NCBI RefSeq assembly: GCF_001553645.1
Contig: NZ_CP014231.1
Span: 620,001-684,000 of the forward strand
From: Leptotrichia sp. oral taxon 847
GTDB lineage: Bacteria > Fusobacteriota > Fusobacteriia > Fusobacteriales > Leptotrichiaceae
Length of the DNA stretch: 64,000 nt
Direction: 5' to 3'
Shown piece by piece: positions 1-9,482 of this stretch (position 1 is the first letter of the stretch; the number at the start of each line of letters is the position of its first letter). Both the position numbers and the translations under genes were made by a program. The notes under the pieces were generated by a model. That model was given only the letters and a program-made list of their open reading frames with translations. It had not been told where the DNA came from and ran no database searches.

Positions 1-638
1 GGATGCAAAAATATTACCACATCATTTTTTGCCACTGCCTCAAATATTGGCAAATATTCATCACTTGCAATTGACTTTCCAAGAGCCTTTGAAAACAACT
101 GAATTCCAAACATTTCTTTATTTTTACCAACTTGTTCATTAATAATTCTTACCGCTCCATCGACATTATTCATCGGAACCATTCCAACAGCCCCCACGAA
201 TAAGTCTGAATTGTCTTTTACTGTTTCTATCAATTCTTCATTAGCTTTTCTTGTAATTTCATAAGTTTTTTCTCTATCTTTTATAAAATCTTCAGGATTA
301 AAATTTATCATTGAAATAATTTCTTTAACATCCGAATATTCATTATGATATTTTCTTCTTGCATCCACATTTACTAAAGGCTCATTTATTAATGTACCAA
401 ACATTTGAGGAATTTTAGGATTTAATTCCTTAATGTCTTTAAAAAAATTTGGTGTCAAAATATGTGTAAAAGCATCAATTTTCAAATCTTTTTTTCTATT
501 TAAAAATACTTCACTTCTGTCTTTCAGTTTAAAATTATTTTGATTTTCTTTCATAAATTCTCCAGTAATTTTCACAATTCTATCATTTACTGGATTTACA
601 CTCGTTATATTTTTAGATTCTGTTTTCTTTATATTCAT
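1..638 (-). CDS. Amidohydrolase (amidohydrolase-2 / ACMSD-like), 3' part outside window
   Basis: Translation from the ATG at 638 stays open for 212 codons to the window edge, so only the N-terminal part is present. Near residue 55 it reads IDAFTHILTP, the metal-binding DxHxH-type strand of amidohydrolase-2 enzymes with the first His replaced by Phe. At the window edge it reads VVIFLHP, the usual second-strand motif of this family. Members are metal-dependent hydrolases or decarboxylases of small acids; the substrate cannot be told. It lies 64 bp downstream of the flavodoxin gene on the same strand, with an AAAGGA-type ribosome site. The family call is an inference from motifs seen in a partial protein. 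Confidence 0.7.
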   Translation of the reverse strand, partial: MNIKKTESKNITSVNPVNDRIVKITGEFMKENQNNFKLKDRSEVFLNRKKDLKIDAFTHILTPNFFKDIKELNPKIPQMFGTLINEPLVNVDARRKYHNEYSDVKEIISMINFNPEDFIKDREKTYEITRKANEELIETVKDNSDLFVGAVGMVPMNNVDGAVRIINEQVGKNKEMFGIQLFSKALGKSIASDEYLPIFEAVAKNDVVIFLH

Positions 639-702
639 TTTTATCCTTTCTTTTTAAGCTTCATTTGAGTTTGGCAATATGTTATTTATAATTATCAACA
701 AA

Positions 703-1176
703 TTATAATTTTTTAGTCCAAGCTCCAATGCTTTCCAAGCTTTCATTCCACTCAAATCTTTTGCCTTCAATAATATTCAATTCCGAATAATTTTTTTTCA
801 AAAAATCTGTTGAGCCTTTTATCCCGCTTCCACCTGATGTCGCAAAAGTGATTATCTTTTTCCCACTCAAATTATGTTTTTCAATAAAAGTCTGAATAAT
901 ACGAGGCGGAATATACCACCAAACTGGAAATCCAACAAACACAGTATCATAATCATCAATATTCTCTACAACATTTTCAATTTCTGGGCGGCTAAATTCA
1001 TCATTCATTTCCACTGAACTTCTACTTTTTTTGTCGTTCCAATTCAAATCCTCAGAAGTATACTCAACTTGCGGTTTTATCTCAAACAAATTTCCCCCAG
1101 TCGCTTTTGCCAATTTTTCTGCAACTTTTTTTGTTGTCCCTGTCGCTGAAAAGTAAGCTACTAATATTTTATTCAT
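703..1176 (-). CDS. Flavodoxin-like protein
   Basis: This 157-aa protein begins with the flavodoxin beta-strand and FMN-phosphate loop: ILVAYFSATGTT at residues 4-15, with SATGTT as the phosphate-binding loop. The later segment VFVGFPVWWYIPP is typical of the short bacterial flavodoxin_4 group, where the aromatic residues stack on the flavin. It should bind FMN non-covalently and carry electrons, or act as a small FMN reductase, in the cytoplasm. An AGAGGTG ribosome site precedes the ATG. It has the same strand as the AAA/nuclease-like gene upstream and the amidohydrolase downstream, with about 140 and 64 bp between, so co-transcription is possible but not shown. Confidence 0.85.
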   Translation of the reverse strand: MNKILVAYFSATGTTKKVAEKLAKATGGNLFEIKPQVEYTSEDLNWNDKKSRSSVEMNDEFSRPEIENVVENIDDYDTVFVGFPVWWYIPPRIIQTFIEKHNLSGKKIITFATSGGSGIKGSTDFLKKNYSELNIIEGKRFEWNESLESIGAWTKKL

Positions 1177-1283
1177 AAAAAATCACCTCTTAAAATTAGA
1201 TAAAATCTAAATTTTTTATTTTCTTATAATTTATTTTACAATATTTATCCTATTATATCAAATACTTATTTTTTATAACCAGT

Positions 1284-1300
1284 TATGCTTTAAAAGCATA
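1284..1300. terminator. Small perfect palindrome downstream of the AAA-like gene
   Basis: TATGCTTT and its complement AAAGCATA pair with almost no loop, 20 bp beyond the stop at 1320. The T-rich tail is weak on the minus strand, so terminator function is only possible. Confidence 0.3.
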
Positions 1301-1319
1301 TCTTAAAAACTATTTCCTA

Positions 1320-3023
1320 TTATTCTCTTTCAAACTTTATTTCAAATTCTTTTCCCAAAAATGCAATCCCAATTTTCAAAAGTTTCTCAACTCCAGCATT
1401 TTTTAAAACTGAACTATATTCTTTCTCATCAATCTGCTTTAATGCAACTTCACATTCTTTTTCAAGTTTTTCATGAATTTTATTATCATTTAAATTTTTC
1501 ACTTCATTAATAATTTTCAACTTAATAATAATTCCTTCTTTTCCTTCCAAAATATTTTTAGGTTTTAAAAGTAAATCATATCTTCCTTTTCCCGCAAAAT
1601 TATTCGATGTAATTTCGTATTCATTTTTCAAAGTTAAAATTAATCCTAACATCAATCCGTGATAAAATTGCTCTTTGTAAGTTCCACTCACATCAAATAT
1701 TCCAGCATTTTCCAATAAAATTTCTTTTAGATATTTTTTGAAATTTGAAATATCACCATTTGTAAGCGCATTAGTCATATCCAAAAAAATTCCAGTATTT
1801 TTAAAATATACTTCAATAAACATATCCGAAAACATTTCTAAAATTTCTTTATTGGGTATTTTTATATTGACAATTTTTTTCATTTCATCATATTTTTCTG
1901 CCAGAGTCAAGTAACCACTATGAAAAAATAAATTCCAAATATTTTTTTCAAAATTTGCTTCCAAATTACCAAAAGTCATATTATCATTAATGATTTTTAA
2001 TATACTTTTTTTATCAAGAAGTTTTGTGAAATCATCAAAAATAGTGTCTCTTAACTTTTTCAAATACAATTTAATAAGACCATTTCCACTTGTGTTTACC
2101 CAATAAGGTTTCAATTTTCCATTTTTTAAAAAATTGATAATAGACCACGGATTATAAACTTGTCTATTTCCAAATAAATAACCATTATACCATTTTTGGA
2201 CATCTTTCAATTCATACTCCAAACCAAAATCTTCGAGTGATTTCTCCACTTCGTTTTCTATAATCCCAAAATATTCTGTAAATTCATCATCTAAAATTGT
2301 ATGAACTTCTAAATTATTCAACCCAGAAAAAATATTTTCCTTAGCAATCCTCAAAATCCCAGTCATAACTCCCATTTCAAGATACTCATTATCTTTCAAA
2401 ACAGCTCCGTAAAAACTTTTAAAAAAATCAATAGTTTCATCGTAATATCCCTCGATATAGGAATTTATTATTGGTTGATCATATTCATCTATTAAAACGA
2501 TCACTTTTTTTCCATAAAAATCATACAAATAATTTGAAAGATCCACCAACGAATTTTTCCAATTAGCAAGATTAGCCTCCTCCATCAATATCGAATCAAA
2601 CTTTTTCTTTTTTCTTGTACTAAGTTTTTCCTTCACAAACTCAAATTCATCATACAAGCCAGAAATAATATCTTTAATCATATCAAATCCATTTTTCCAA
2701 TCTTTTTCCTGATACTTCTTAAACGAAACCGAAATCACAGGAAAATTCCCCTGCATGCCAAAATATTCACTTTTAGAAATATTCAACCCTTCAAACAATC
2801 TCCTGTTCTCATCTTTATTCTTAACATCAAAAAAGTATTTAAGCATCGACATATTCAATGTTTTTCCAAATCGTCTAGGACGAGTAAATAGTTTTACTTC
2901 AGAACCATCCTTTAAAATATTTTCAATTAGATTGGTTTTATCAAAATAATAATAGTCATTTTTGATAATTTTTTTGAAATCAGATATTCCAATTGGCAAT
3001 TTTGCTTTAATCCCAATGTCCAT
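1320..3023 (-). CDS. AAA-ATPase-like / PD-(D/E)XK nuclease-like protein, probably catalytically altered
   Basis: With the ATG at 3023 the protein has 567 residues. That start is preferred because AAGGGG lies 10 bases upstream; an in-frame TTG at 3050 would add nine residues with no ribosome site. Residues 1-200 match the AAA-ATPase-like domain, with the degenerate P-loop RPRRFGKT at 48-55 and Walker B VIVLIDEYDQP. The C-terminal 120 residues resemble the PD-(D/E)XK domain usually fused to it. GRYDLLL keeps the metal-binding Asp, but the expected E-x-K strand reads IIIKLKI, so the catalytic Glu appears to be Lys and the nuclease may be inactive. Such proteins occur in many copies in Bacteroidetes and Fusobacteria; their role is unknown. 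Confidence 0.8.
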   Translation of the reverse strand: MDIGIKAKLPIGISDFKKIIKNDYYYFDKTNLIENILKDGSEVKLFTRPRRFGKTLNMSMLKYFFDVKNKDENRRLFEGLNISKSEYFGMQGNFPVISVSFKKYQEKDWKNGFDMIKDIISGLYDEFEFVKEKLSTRKKKKFDSILMEEANLANWKNSLVDLSNYLYDFYGKKVIVLIDEYDQPIINSYIEGYYDETIDFFKSFYGAVLKDNEYLEMGVMTGILRIAKENIFSGLNNLEVHTILDDEFTEYFGIIENEVEKSLEDFGLEYELKDVQKWYNGYLFGNRQVYNPWSIINFLKNGKLKPYWVNTSGNGLIKLYLKKLRDTIFDDFTKLLDKKSILKIINDNMTFGNLEANFEKNIWNLFFHSGYLTLAEKYDEMKKIVNIKIPNKEILEMFSDMFIEVYFKNTGIFLDMTNALTNGDISNFKKYLKEILLENAGIFDVSGTYKEQFYHGLMLGLILTLKNEYEITSNNFAGKGRYDLLLKPKNILEGKEGIIIKLKIINEVKNLNDNKIHEKLEKECEVALKQIDEKEYSSVLKNAGVEKLLKIGIAFLGKEFEIKFERE

Positions 3024-3146
3024 ATTAAATTTACCCCTTTCTTTTTTCAATTATTTCTTTAAGATATAGTAATTTCTTGCTCTGCATATTATCCTTTTTT
3101 TCTTTTCAATTCCTGTTTTTATTATATCATTTTTTTGAAATTTACC

Positions 3147-3265
3147 CTATTTAATTCCTCTATTTTCTCTAATCTTTTCTCCACGATAATATTCACCATT
3201 CTTATCTTTTGCATAATTTCCTACTAAACCCAATAACATTAAAATTTTTAGCAAACTTTTTTCAT
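3147..3265 (-). pseudogene. Broken third DKNYY-repeat gene
   Basis: Five bases after the stop of the 1068-aa DKNYY gene an AAGGAG ribosome site is followed, eight bases on, by ATG at 3265. That frame stops after five codons. One extra A in the A6 run beside the ATG would give MKKSLLKILMLLGLVGN followed by AKDKNGEYYRGEKI. The first part matches the signal peptides of the two complete DKNYY genes and the second part is one DKNYY repeat. The copy has therefore lost most of its body and also carries a one-base shift. The alternative is a sequencing error in the A-run, which would leave a tiny intact exported peptide of about 40 residues. Confidence 0.65.
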
Positions 3266-3270
3266 ATGTC

Positions 3271-6200
3271 TTACTCCTTCTCCAACATTTCCTCCTCAAA
3301 TTCAATCGGATTTTTCCCTTCCATTCTTTTTCCTTCAAAATAAACATTATTCTTATCTTTCCCATATTTCCCACTCATCGTTACTTCAAAACTATCTCTA
3401 TCTGCTCCATTTATTTTTACAAATTTTTCTCCGTTCAAGAAATAAACTCCGTTTTTATCTTTGAAATAATTTGAACCATCTATTGGTGTATCAAATCTTT
3501 CAAGAGTTTTTAAGTCGATGTTTTTGCTGTCGAGTGGAATTATTTTATCTTTTTGATTTTCACTTTCCAGCAATTTGTAAGCTCCATTTTTGTCAACTAA
3601 AATTTTATCATACGAAATTCCACCATCAAAATAGTTAAAGTTATTTGAACTGATTTTCTTCAATTTCTTCCCTCGATAAAACACACTATTTTTATCTTTT
3701 ATCCAAAGCCCGTCTATTCCTTCGGCACTCTTAACATCTATTCCTTTTATTTTTTCTCCTTCAAAATAAACATTGTTTTTGTCTTTTGCAATAAAAGTAT
3801 AATTTTCGTTGTCATATTTAAATGAATTTGGATCTGCTCCTTCCATTTTCTTAAACTCATTTTCTCCAAAATAATAGAGATTTTTATCGTCTTTATAATA
3901 ATTTCCGCCTATTTCTTCAAAATTTTCAAGATTGACTTTTTCATTGATTGGAATTAATTTTATCTCATTTTTTTCTTCATCTTCGTCAATTTTATAAAGT
4001 CTGTTTTTATCTTTTATAAAATTAAATTCTATTTTTTCAAAACTTGCAGCATCGATTCCATCCAATTTTTTATTTTTATAATAAATATTATTTTTATCTT
4101 TCGCAAAATTATAATCCAAGTCTTTGAATGTTTTCAAGTCAGCATTTTCTATTTTATGTAAATTTCCAGAATCTTCGTAGTAAATACTATTTTTATCTTT
4201 AAAATAATAATCGCTATCATCAACTTTTTTAAAACTTCTCAAATCCAATCCTTTTAAGTTCAACTTTCTAGTTTTTATTTCTGAATTTTCATTTTCTTCT
4301 GAAATATTTTCCAAAAAATATACTCCATTTTTATCTTTTATCATTTCATAGTTCAATGCTTCAAATGTCTTTGGATCAATTCCATCCACTTTGTACTCAA
4401 AAATATAAAGATTTTTATCATCTCTTGCAAAATTACCATCCATAATTTCAAATGTTTTTAGATTTGCACCAGCCAATTTTTCAAGTTTCATTTTGTCATC
4501 TCTATCATTCAAAAAATATATGTTATTCTTATCTTTGTAATATTTGTTGTAAGAATCCCCCAAAAATTCAAAACTCGGAATGTCAACTCCTTTTGTATCT
4601 AAAACTTCCACTTTATAAGTAATCCCATCACTTTCTCTATCCAAATAGTAAACATTCTTATAATCTTTTACAAAATCTAAACTATCATTTAATACTTCAA
4701 ACCCTTTGGAACTCACACCTTTCAACTTCTGATTTCCAATAAAAACACTATTTTTATCTTTTGAAATAATTCCAAACTCAAATGTAGACGGATCTGCTCC
4801 TTTTAATATTTTTAAAGAGACTTTTCCATTATTTTCATCAACATAATAAACTGAATTTTTATCTTTGTAATTTAATCCACCAAAAATATCTTCAAAACTT
4901 GCTACATCAATATTAAGATTTTTAATCGGTTCTACTTTCACTTTGTCATTATCATTTGCAGAAATTTCATAAACATTTTTCTTATCTTTCAAATAAATCT
5001 CATTAAAGATTTTAAGCCCATCTAGTTCTACAAAATCCAATTTTTCTCCAAAACAATAAACATTTTTACTATCCACTCCATAATTTCCGTTTACAACTTT
5101 AAATGTATTTCTATCAACATTTTTCACAATTTTTACTTTTCCACGCTCATTATCTACAAAGTAAACATTTTCCCCATCTCTCAAATAATTACTAAAGTTA
5201 GAATTTCCATCATCCAAGTATTCCAAATTATTTACATCTATTTTCAAATTAATCTTCTCAATTTTCCCGTTAGAATAATAATAAAGGTTATTTTTATCCT
5301 TTATAAAATCATTTAATTTCATCACTTTTTCAGCACTTTTCACATCAATGTCGCTTTTAATTTTTTTCAAGTCACTATCTGAATGATAATAAAAACTATT
5401 TTTATCTTTATACAAATTAGACATCTCAAAATATTTAAATGTATCAAAATCAATATTCAAGCTATCTATTTTCTTTATTTCAAATCTTTCATTATTATCT
5501 GAATCCTTTTCATTTACAGTCATCAAATAATGGTCGTTGCCACTTTGAAGAATATAGTCGCTATTTCCCAACGCTTCAACAACTTTAGCATTATTCGAAG
5601 AAATTCCATCTATTTTTTCTCCAAAATAATAAACTCCATTTTTATCCTTTCCAATTTCCTTACTCAAAGTATTAAAACTATTTCTATCAATATTTTTCAA
5701 CATTTCCAAATCATAAGGATTATAATCCTTTAAAGCAAAGACATTATTTTTATCTCTAAAATAATAACTTTCTCCCATTCTTTCAAAAGTTTTCGCATCT
5801 ACTCCTGTAACATCTTTATTATCCTCAATGTAAAAAACTCTGTTCTTATCTTTTGCTAGCCCATCTTCAAAATATTTAAAGCTTTTAATATCTATATTTC
5901 CTAGCTTTTCCCCTTTAGAATAAACATTATTTTTATCTCTGGCAATATATTCCACCAAAATTTCAAAAGAATTTTTATCTGCTCCAGTTATTTTTCTCAA
6001 ATCATCTTTATGAAAATAAACGCTATTTTTATCCGTATAATAGTCTGTTAAAAAAGCTTTTTTATTTTCTAAAACTTTAAAACTTTTCACATCAAGTCCA
6101 TCAATCGACACTTTTTTTGGTTTTATTTCATCAATTGAAAAAAAAGAAAGTGAATCAGTTTTAAGATTATACAAATTTTTGTAATCCTTCACATACTTTT

Positions 6201-6477
6201 CATCCAAAATTTCAAATTTTTTAGTTGAAACATCTTTTAATTTTTTCCCAAGAAAATAAACATTTTTGCTATCTTTCCCAAAATAGCCGATAATTTTCAT
6301 CCTATCTTCTCCCAAATTTTCAAAAGTCTTTGCATCCGCACCTTTCACTTTCAACTTAATCTCAAGATATGGCATTTCATAATAAACTTCTCCATCCTTT
6401 TTCAAATACTCAGCATTTGCGATAGTTCCCGCTAAAATAAATAAAACCAATATTTTTAGTAAACTTTTTCTTTTCAT
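3271..6477 (-). CDS. Giant exported DKNYY-repeat protein
   Basis: This 1068-aa protein starts with a clear signal peptide (KRKSLLKIL core, likely cleaved after ANA near residue 22). The rest is about 27 imperfect repeats of 30-45 residues, each centred on (K/R)DKNxVYY followed by a short gap and G-x-K-(L/I). The next half of each unit is typically G(A/V)DxxTFE. This is the DKNYY family, a cell-envelope repeat of unknown function frequent in Leptotrichia. The regular pattern suggests a long beta-rich surface rod or superhelix. An AAAGGAG site sits eight bases before the ATG. It lies 32 bp downstream of a shorter paralogue and just upstream of a broken third copy, so the array grew by tandem duplication. 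The binding target is unknown. Confidence 0.9.
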   Translation of the reverse strand: MKRKSLLKILVLFILAGTIANAEYLKKDGEVYYEMPYLEIKLKVKGADAKTFENLGEDRMKIIGYFGKDSKNVYFLGKKLKDVSTKKFEILDEKYVKDYKNLYNLKTDSLSFFSIDEIKPKKVSIDGLDVKSFKVLENKKAFLTDYYTDKNSVYFHKDDLRKITGADKNSFEILVEYIARDKNNVYSKGEKLGNIDIKSFKYFEDGLAKDKNRVFYIEDNKDVTGVDAKTFERMGESYYFRDKNNVFALKDYNPYDLEMLKNIDRNSFNTLSKEIGKDKNGVYYFGEKIDGISSNNAKVVEALGNSDYILQSGNDHYLMTVNEKDSDNNERFEIKKIDSLNIDFDTFKYFEMSNLYKDKNSFYYHSDSDLKKIKSDIDVKSAEKVMKLNDFIKDKNNLYYYSNGKIEKINLKIDVNNLEYLDDGNSNFSNYLRDGENVYFVDNERGKVKIVKNVDRNTFKVVNGNYGVDSKNVYCFGEKLDFVELDGLKIFNEIYLKDKKNVYEISANDNDKVKVEPIKNLNIDVASFEDIFGGLNYKDKNSVYYVDENNGKVSLKILKGADPSTFEFGIISKDKNSVFIGNQKLKGVSSKGFEVLNDSLDFVKDYKNVYYLDRESDGITYKVEVLDTKGVDIPSFEFLGDSYNKYYKDKNNIYFLNDRDDKMKLEKLAGANLKTFEIMDGNFARDDKNLYIFEYKVDGIDPKTFEALNYEMIKDKNGVYFLENISEENENSEIKTRKLNLKGLDLRSFKKVDDSDYYFKDKNSIYYEDSGNLHKIENADLKTFKDLDYNFAKDKNNIYYKNKKLDGIDAASFEKIEFNFIKDKNRLYKIDEDEEKNEIKLIPINEKVNLENFEEIGGNYYKDDKNLYYFGENEFKKMEGADPNSFKYDNENYTFIAKDKNNVYFEGEKIKGIDVKSAEGIDGLWIKDKNSVFYRGKKLKKISSNNFNYFDGGISYDKILVDKNGAYKLLESENQKDKIIPLDSKNIDLKTLERFDTPIDGSNYFKDKNGVYFLNGEKFVKINGADRDSFEVTMSGKYGKDKNNVYFEGKRMEGKNPIEFEEEMLEKE

Positions 6478-6509
6478 AATATTTGCTCCTTTTTTATCTT
6501 ATCAATCTT

Positions 6510-7583
6510 TTATTCTCTTTCTGTTTTTATAAGATTCATATTTTCATCAATTTTATAAAATTCGTTATTATATTTTATTTGATTTTCTACAATTTTAAAG
6601 TAATTTGGATTAACATTATTTAACTTTTTCCCTTGATAATAAACATTGTTTTTATCCTTTGCATATAAGTATTCAATAACTTGAAACGTTTTGTAATCAG
6701 CATTTTCTATCTTTTTTATTTCTACATTTTCTTCATCCACATAATAGACATTCTTTTCATCTTTTATATATTCATTACTTTTTTCGCCATTTTTTTCCTT
6801 CAAAAATTTAAGTGTTTTTATATCAGCCTCATTTTTAAATTTAATAAGCGTTTTTCCCTTTTTTATATCATCAGTATCATCATAATAATAAAAATTATTT
6901 TTATCTTTATAAACTCTCATGGAAAAACTTTCAAAAGTATCCCTGTCAATTGGGAAATCCATTTTTTTCGCATATATTTTTTCATTCGAATTATTTTCAT
7001 AAACAAGATAAAAATCATTCCCGCTTTTAATTATGTTATCAGGAACACTGCTTAATAAAGTCCAAAAATTAAAATTATTCGGACTTACACCCTTCACTTT
7101 TTGTCCATAAAAATACAGATTATTCTTATCTTTAGCATAAAAATAGTCCAAATAAGCAAACGTCTCCAAATCAACTTTTTCATCAATTTTTTTCATATCA
7201 AAATAAGCATTGTTCTTATCTTTAAAATAATAATCTCCAACTGATTTAAGCGTTTTTGTATCCACATCTTTCAATTCCTTTTTTTCATCAGCATCAAAAA
7301 CAATTTTTTCATCCTTCACAAAATGACTTCCAAATATTTTAGCACTTTTAGGATCTATCTTTTCAATCTTTTCCCCTTGATAATAAATATTATTCTTATC
7401 TTTTGCAAAATCATTTTCCAATATTTCAAATGATTTTTTATCTATATTTTTTAATAATTTCGGCTTTTGTTCCATCCACTCCCGATAATAAATTTCTCCA
7501 TTTCTTTTTATATATTCTGCATTCACAATATTTCCTGCCAAAATTGACAACCCAAATATTTTCAACGATTTTTTTATTTTCAT
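6510..7583 (-). CDS. Exported DKNYY-repeat protein, shorter paralogue
   Basis: The start at 7583 is preferred over the ATG two codons upstream because AAGGAG then lies nine bases away instead of three. The 357-aa product has a signal peptide (KIKKSLKIFGLSILAG, cleavage probably after VNA) and about seven DKNNxYY units, such as KDKNNIYYQG and KDKNNLYFYG. It shares the first segment AEYIKRNGEIYY with its larger neighbour (AEYLKKDGEVYY), so the two are paralogues. Function is unknown and an envelope location is inferred. It begins 88 bp after the hscC stop, with no clear terminator between, so read-through from the chaperone genes is possible. Confidence 0.88.
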   Translation of the reverse strand: MKIKKSLKIFGLSILAGNIVNAEYIKRNGEIYYREWMEQKPKLLKNIDKKSFEILENDFAKDKNNIYYQGEKIEKIDPKSAKIFGSHFVKDEKIVFDADEKKELKDVDTKTLKSVGDYYFKDKNNAYFDMKKIDEKVDLETFAYLDYFYAKDKNNLYFYGQKVKGVSPNNFNFWTLLSSVPDNIIKSGNDFYLVYENNSNEKIYAKKMDFPIDRDTFESFSMRVYKDKNNFYYYDDTDDIKKGKTLIKFKNEADIKTLKFLKEKNGEKSNEYIKDEKNVYYVDEENVEIKKIENADYKTFQVIEYLYAKDKNNVYYQGKKLNNVNPNYFKIVENQIKYNNEFYKIDENMNLIKTERE

Positions 7584-7670
7584 AATCATTTTCTCCTTAT
7601 AAAAAGTTACGTTTATTATTTATAAAAGTCCACAAATCTCAGTAAACACAATATTTTAAAATTTATTTTT

Positions 7671-9482
7671 CTAATTCCAAAATTTCAGTTCATCTTCTTC
7701 CATAATTTCTTCATCTTCATTCTCATTAATATCTAACAAAATATCATCAATTCCCAAATCATTCATTTCTGGGTCAATTTTATCAAGAAAATTGGTAAAT
7801 TCTCTTTTAGCCTTTTGAATACTAATCTTATCACCTGTACGAACAATCAAGCTATATTTGTCTAAATAAGACGAAATACGATTACGGATTTCCATATTTA
7901 CAATTTCAGAAAAAATCCTATTTGCTCTTTCTATTAGCAACTTGTCTTTGTATTGATTTTCTGATTGAATTTTCAATTCTTCCAAGATTTTAATTCTTTC
8001 ATTTTTTTCTTCTTCTGACATTTCTCCATTGATAATAAGTTTATTTCTCTTTTCTCCTGTACTCAATGCAGTCACTTCCACTTCCAAAATACCATTTATA
8101 TCATAAGTAAATCTCACTTCAACATTTTCACGCCCAGCCAAATTTTTTGGAACATTTATTTCAAAATCTCCCAAAAATAAATTTTCAGCTATATTTAAAC
8201 TTTCTCCTTGATAAATCGCAATTCTTATCACTGTCTGATTATCTTCTGTCGTAGAAAAAAATGAGGATCTGCTTGTAGGAACTGTCGCATTTCGAGAAAT
8301 AATTGGTGCAAATCTTTCTCCAATCACTTCAATTCCAAGCGTAAACGGACATACATCTGTCAAAATTCTTTCCTTAAACGCTTTATTTCTCTCCTTCATT
8401 CCAACAGTTACTCCAACTCCATAAGCCACAACCGTATCTGGATTTTGAACTATTGATACAAGTTTTTTCCCATCAACAAAATTTGTACTATCCAAAAATG
8501 TATTTTCTCCACGCATTTTGTTAAAATATTTCTCTACAAACTCTTCAATAATACCTAGTTTTACACCTCCGCCAACTAAAATTACTTTTTCTATCTCGTG
8601 AGCACTCGTATTTCCGTCTTGCAATGCTTTGTCTATCGCATTTTTTATTTTCACAAGTAACGGTTTCACTGCTTCTCTAAATTCCTTCTGAGTAATTTTC
8701 ATTTTATAATTTGTTTTCCCAATTTCCATTTCTATTTCTACATCTTTTATACTTATTAATTTTTTTGCTCTATCAGCCTTCGTGTACAATTTTACTCTTT
8801 CATCACGACTCAAATCCAATACAGATTTCTGAATATTTTTCAAAAAAATTTCGCATATTTTTGTAGTAAAATCTTCCCCGCCGAGCATCGTATCCCCACT
8901 TATAGAAATCACTTCCATAATATTTTCAAATGTTTCGAGCAAAGTAACATCAAATGTCCCGCCACCCAAATCAAGCACCAAAAATTTTAAATTTTTGTCT
9001 AAAATATAACTTCCTAGTGACAAAGCAGCAGCTGTTGGCTCATTTATAAGCCTTTCTACTGTAATTCCTGCCAATTCTGCCGCTATTTTTGTATCCTTTC
9101 TCTGTTTATCATTAAAATACGCTGGAACACTGATAATCGCTCTATCTATTTTTTCATTTAACTGTCTTTCCGCATTTTCCTTCAAATGTTTCAACACAAT
9201 CGAAGAAAGCATTTGCGCATCAAAAACTTTATCTTTTATTTTGATTCTCGCACTTGTTCCCATTTTTCTTTTAAAATTACTTGCAGTTTCTCCAGAGTTC
9301 ATCATCCTTCTCTCTTTCGCCAATTCTCCTACAGTTATCTCATTATTTTCATCAATTCCCACAACAGACGGAATCAAAATATTTCCATACTCATTTTTTA
9401 CAAATTGTATTTCTCCATTATCATCAATATATGTAGCCAGACTATTCGTTGTCCCCAAATCAATTCCAATCATTCTTCCCAT
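7671..9482 (-). CDS. hscC: HscC-type Hsp70 chaperone
   Basis: This Hsp70 has 603 residues from the ATG at 9482, chosen because AAGGAGG lies eight bases upstream (an ATG two codons earlier would be too close). It carries the ATPase signatures IGIDLGTTNS, VLDLGGGTFDV and ILVGGGVKLG. The segment around CPFTLGIEV, the substrate-domain YDINGILEVEV and the shortened helical lid fit the HscC group better than housekeeping DnaK. HscC in E. coli works with its own J proteins rather than DnaJ. Here the gene overlaps by 23 bp the end of a J-domain gene, which supports a dedicated pair. The C-terminus is acidic. Clients are unknown; linkage to exported DKNYY proteins is only positional. Confidence 0.9.
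   Translation of the reverse strand: MGRMIGIDLGTTNSLATYIDDNGEIQFVKNEYGNILIPSVVGIDENNEITVGELAKERRMMNSGETASNFKRKMGTSARIKIKDKVFDAQMLSSIVLKHLKENAERQLNEKIDRAIISVPAYFNDKQRKDTKIAAELAGITVERLINEPTAAALSLGSYILDKNLKFLVLDLGGGTFDVTLLETFENIMEVISISGDTMLGGEDFTTKICEIFLKNIQKSVLDLSRDERVKLYTKADRAKKLISIKDVEIEMEIGKTNYKMKITQKEFREAVKPLLVKIKNAIDKALQDGNTSAHEIEKVILVGGGVKLGIIEEFVEKYFNKMRGENTFLDSTNFVDGKKLVSIVQNPDTVVAYGVGVTVGMKERNKAFKERILTDVCPFTLGIEVIGERFAPIISRNATVPTSRSSFFSTTEDNQTVIRIAIYQGESLNIAENLFLGDFEINVPKNLAGRENVEVRFTYDINGILEVEVTALSTGEKRNKLIINGEMSEEEKNERIKILEELKIQSENQYKDKLLIERANRIFSEIVNMEIRNRISSYLDKYSLIVRTGDKISIQKAKREFTNFLDKIDPEMNDLGIDDILLDINENEDEEIMEEDELKFWN

Noticed and set aside
3271-6477. Regularly spaced DNA repeats that could suggest a CRISPR array
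   Set aside because: The repetition is the DKNYY protein repeat; units are degenerate, in frame, and vary in length. No cas genes are present.
2755-7585. Plus-strand ORFs opposite the DKNYY and AAA-like genes
   Set aside because: Low-complexity Phe/Ile/Lys-rich products without ribosome sites; they are shadows of AT-rich minus-strand genes.
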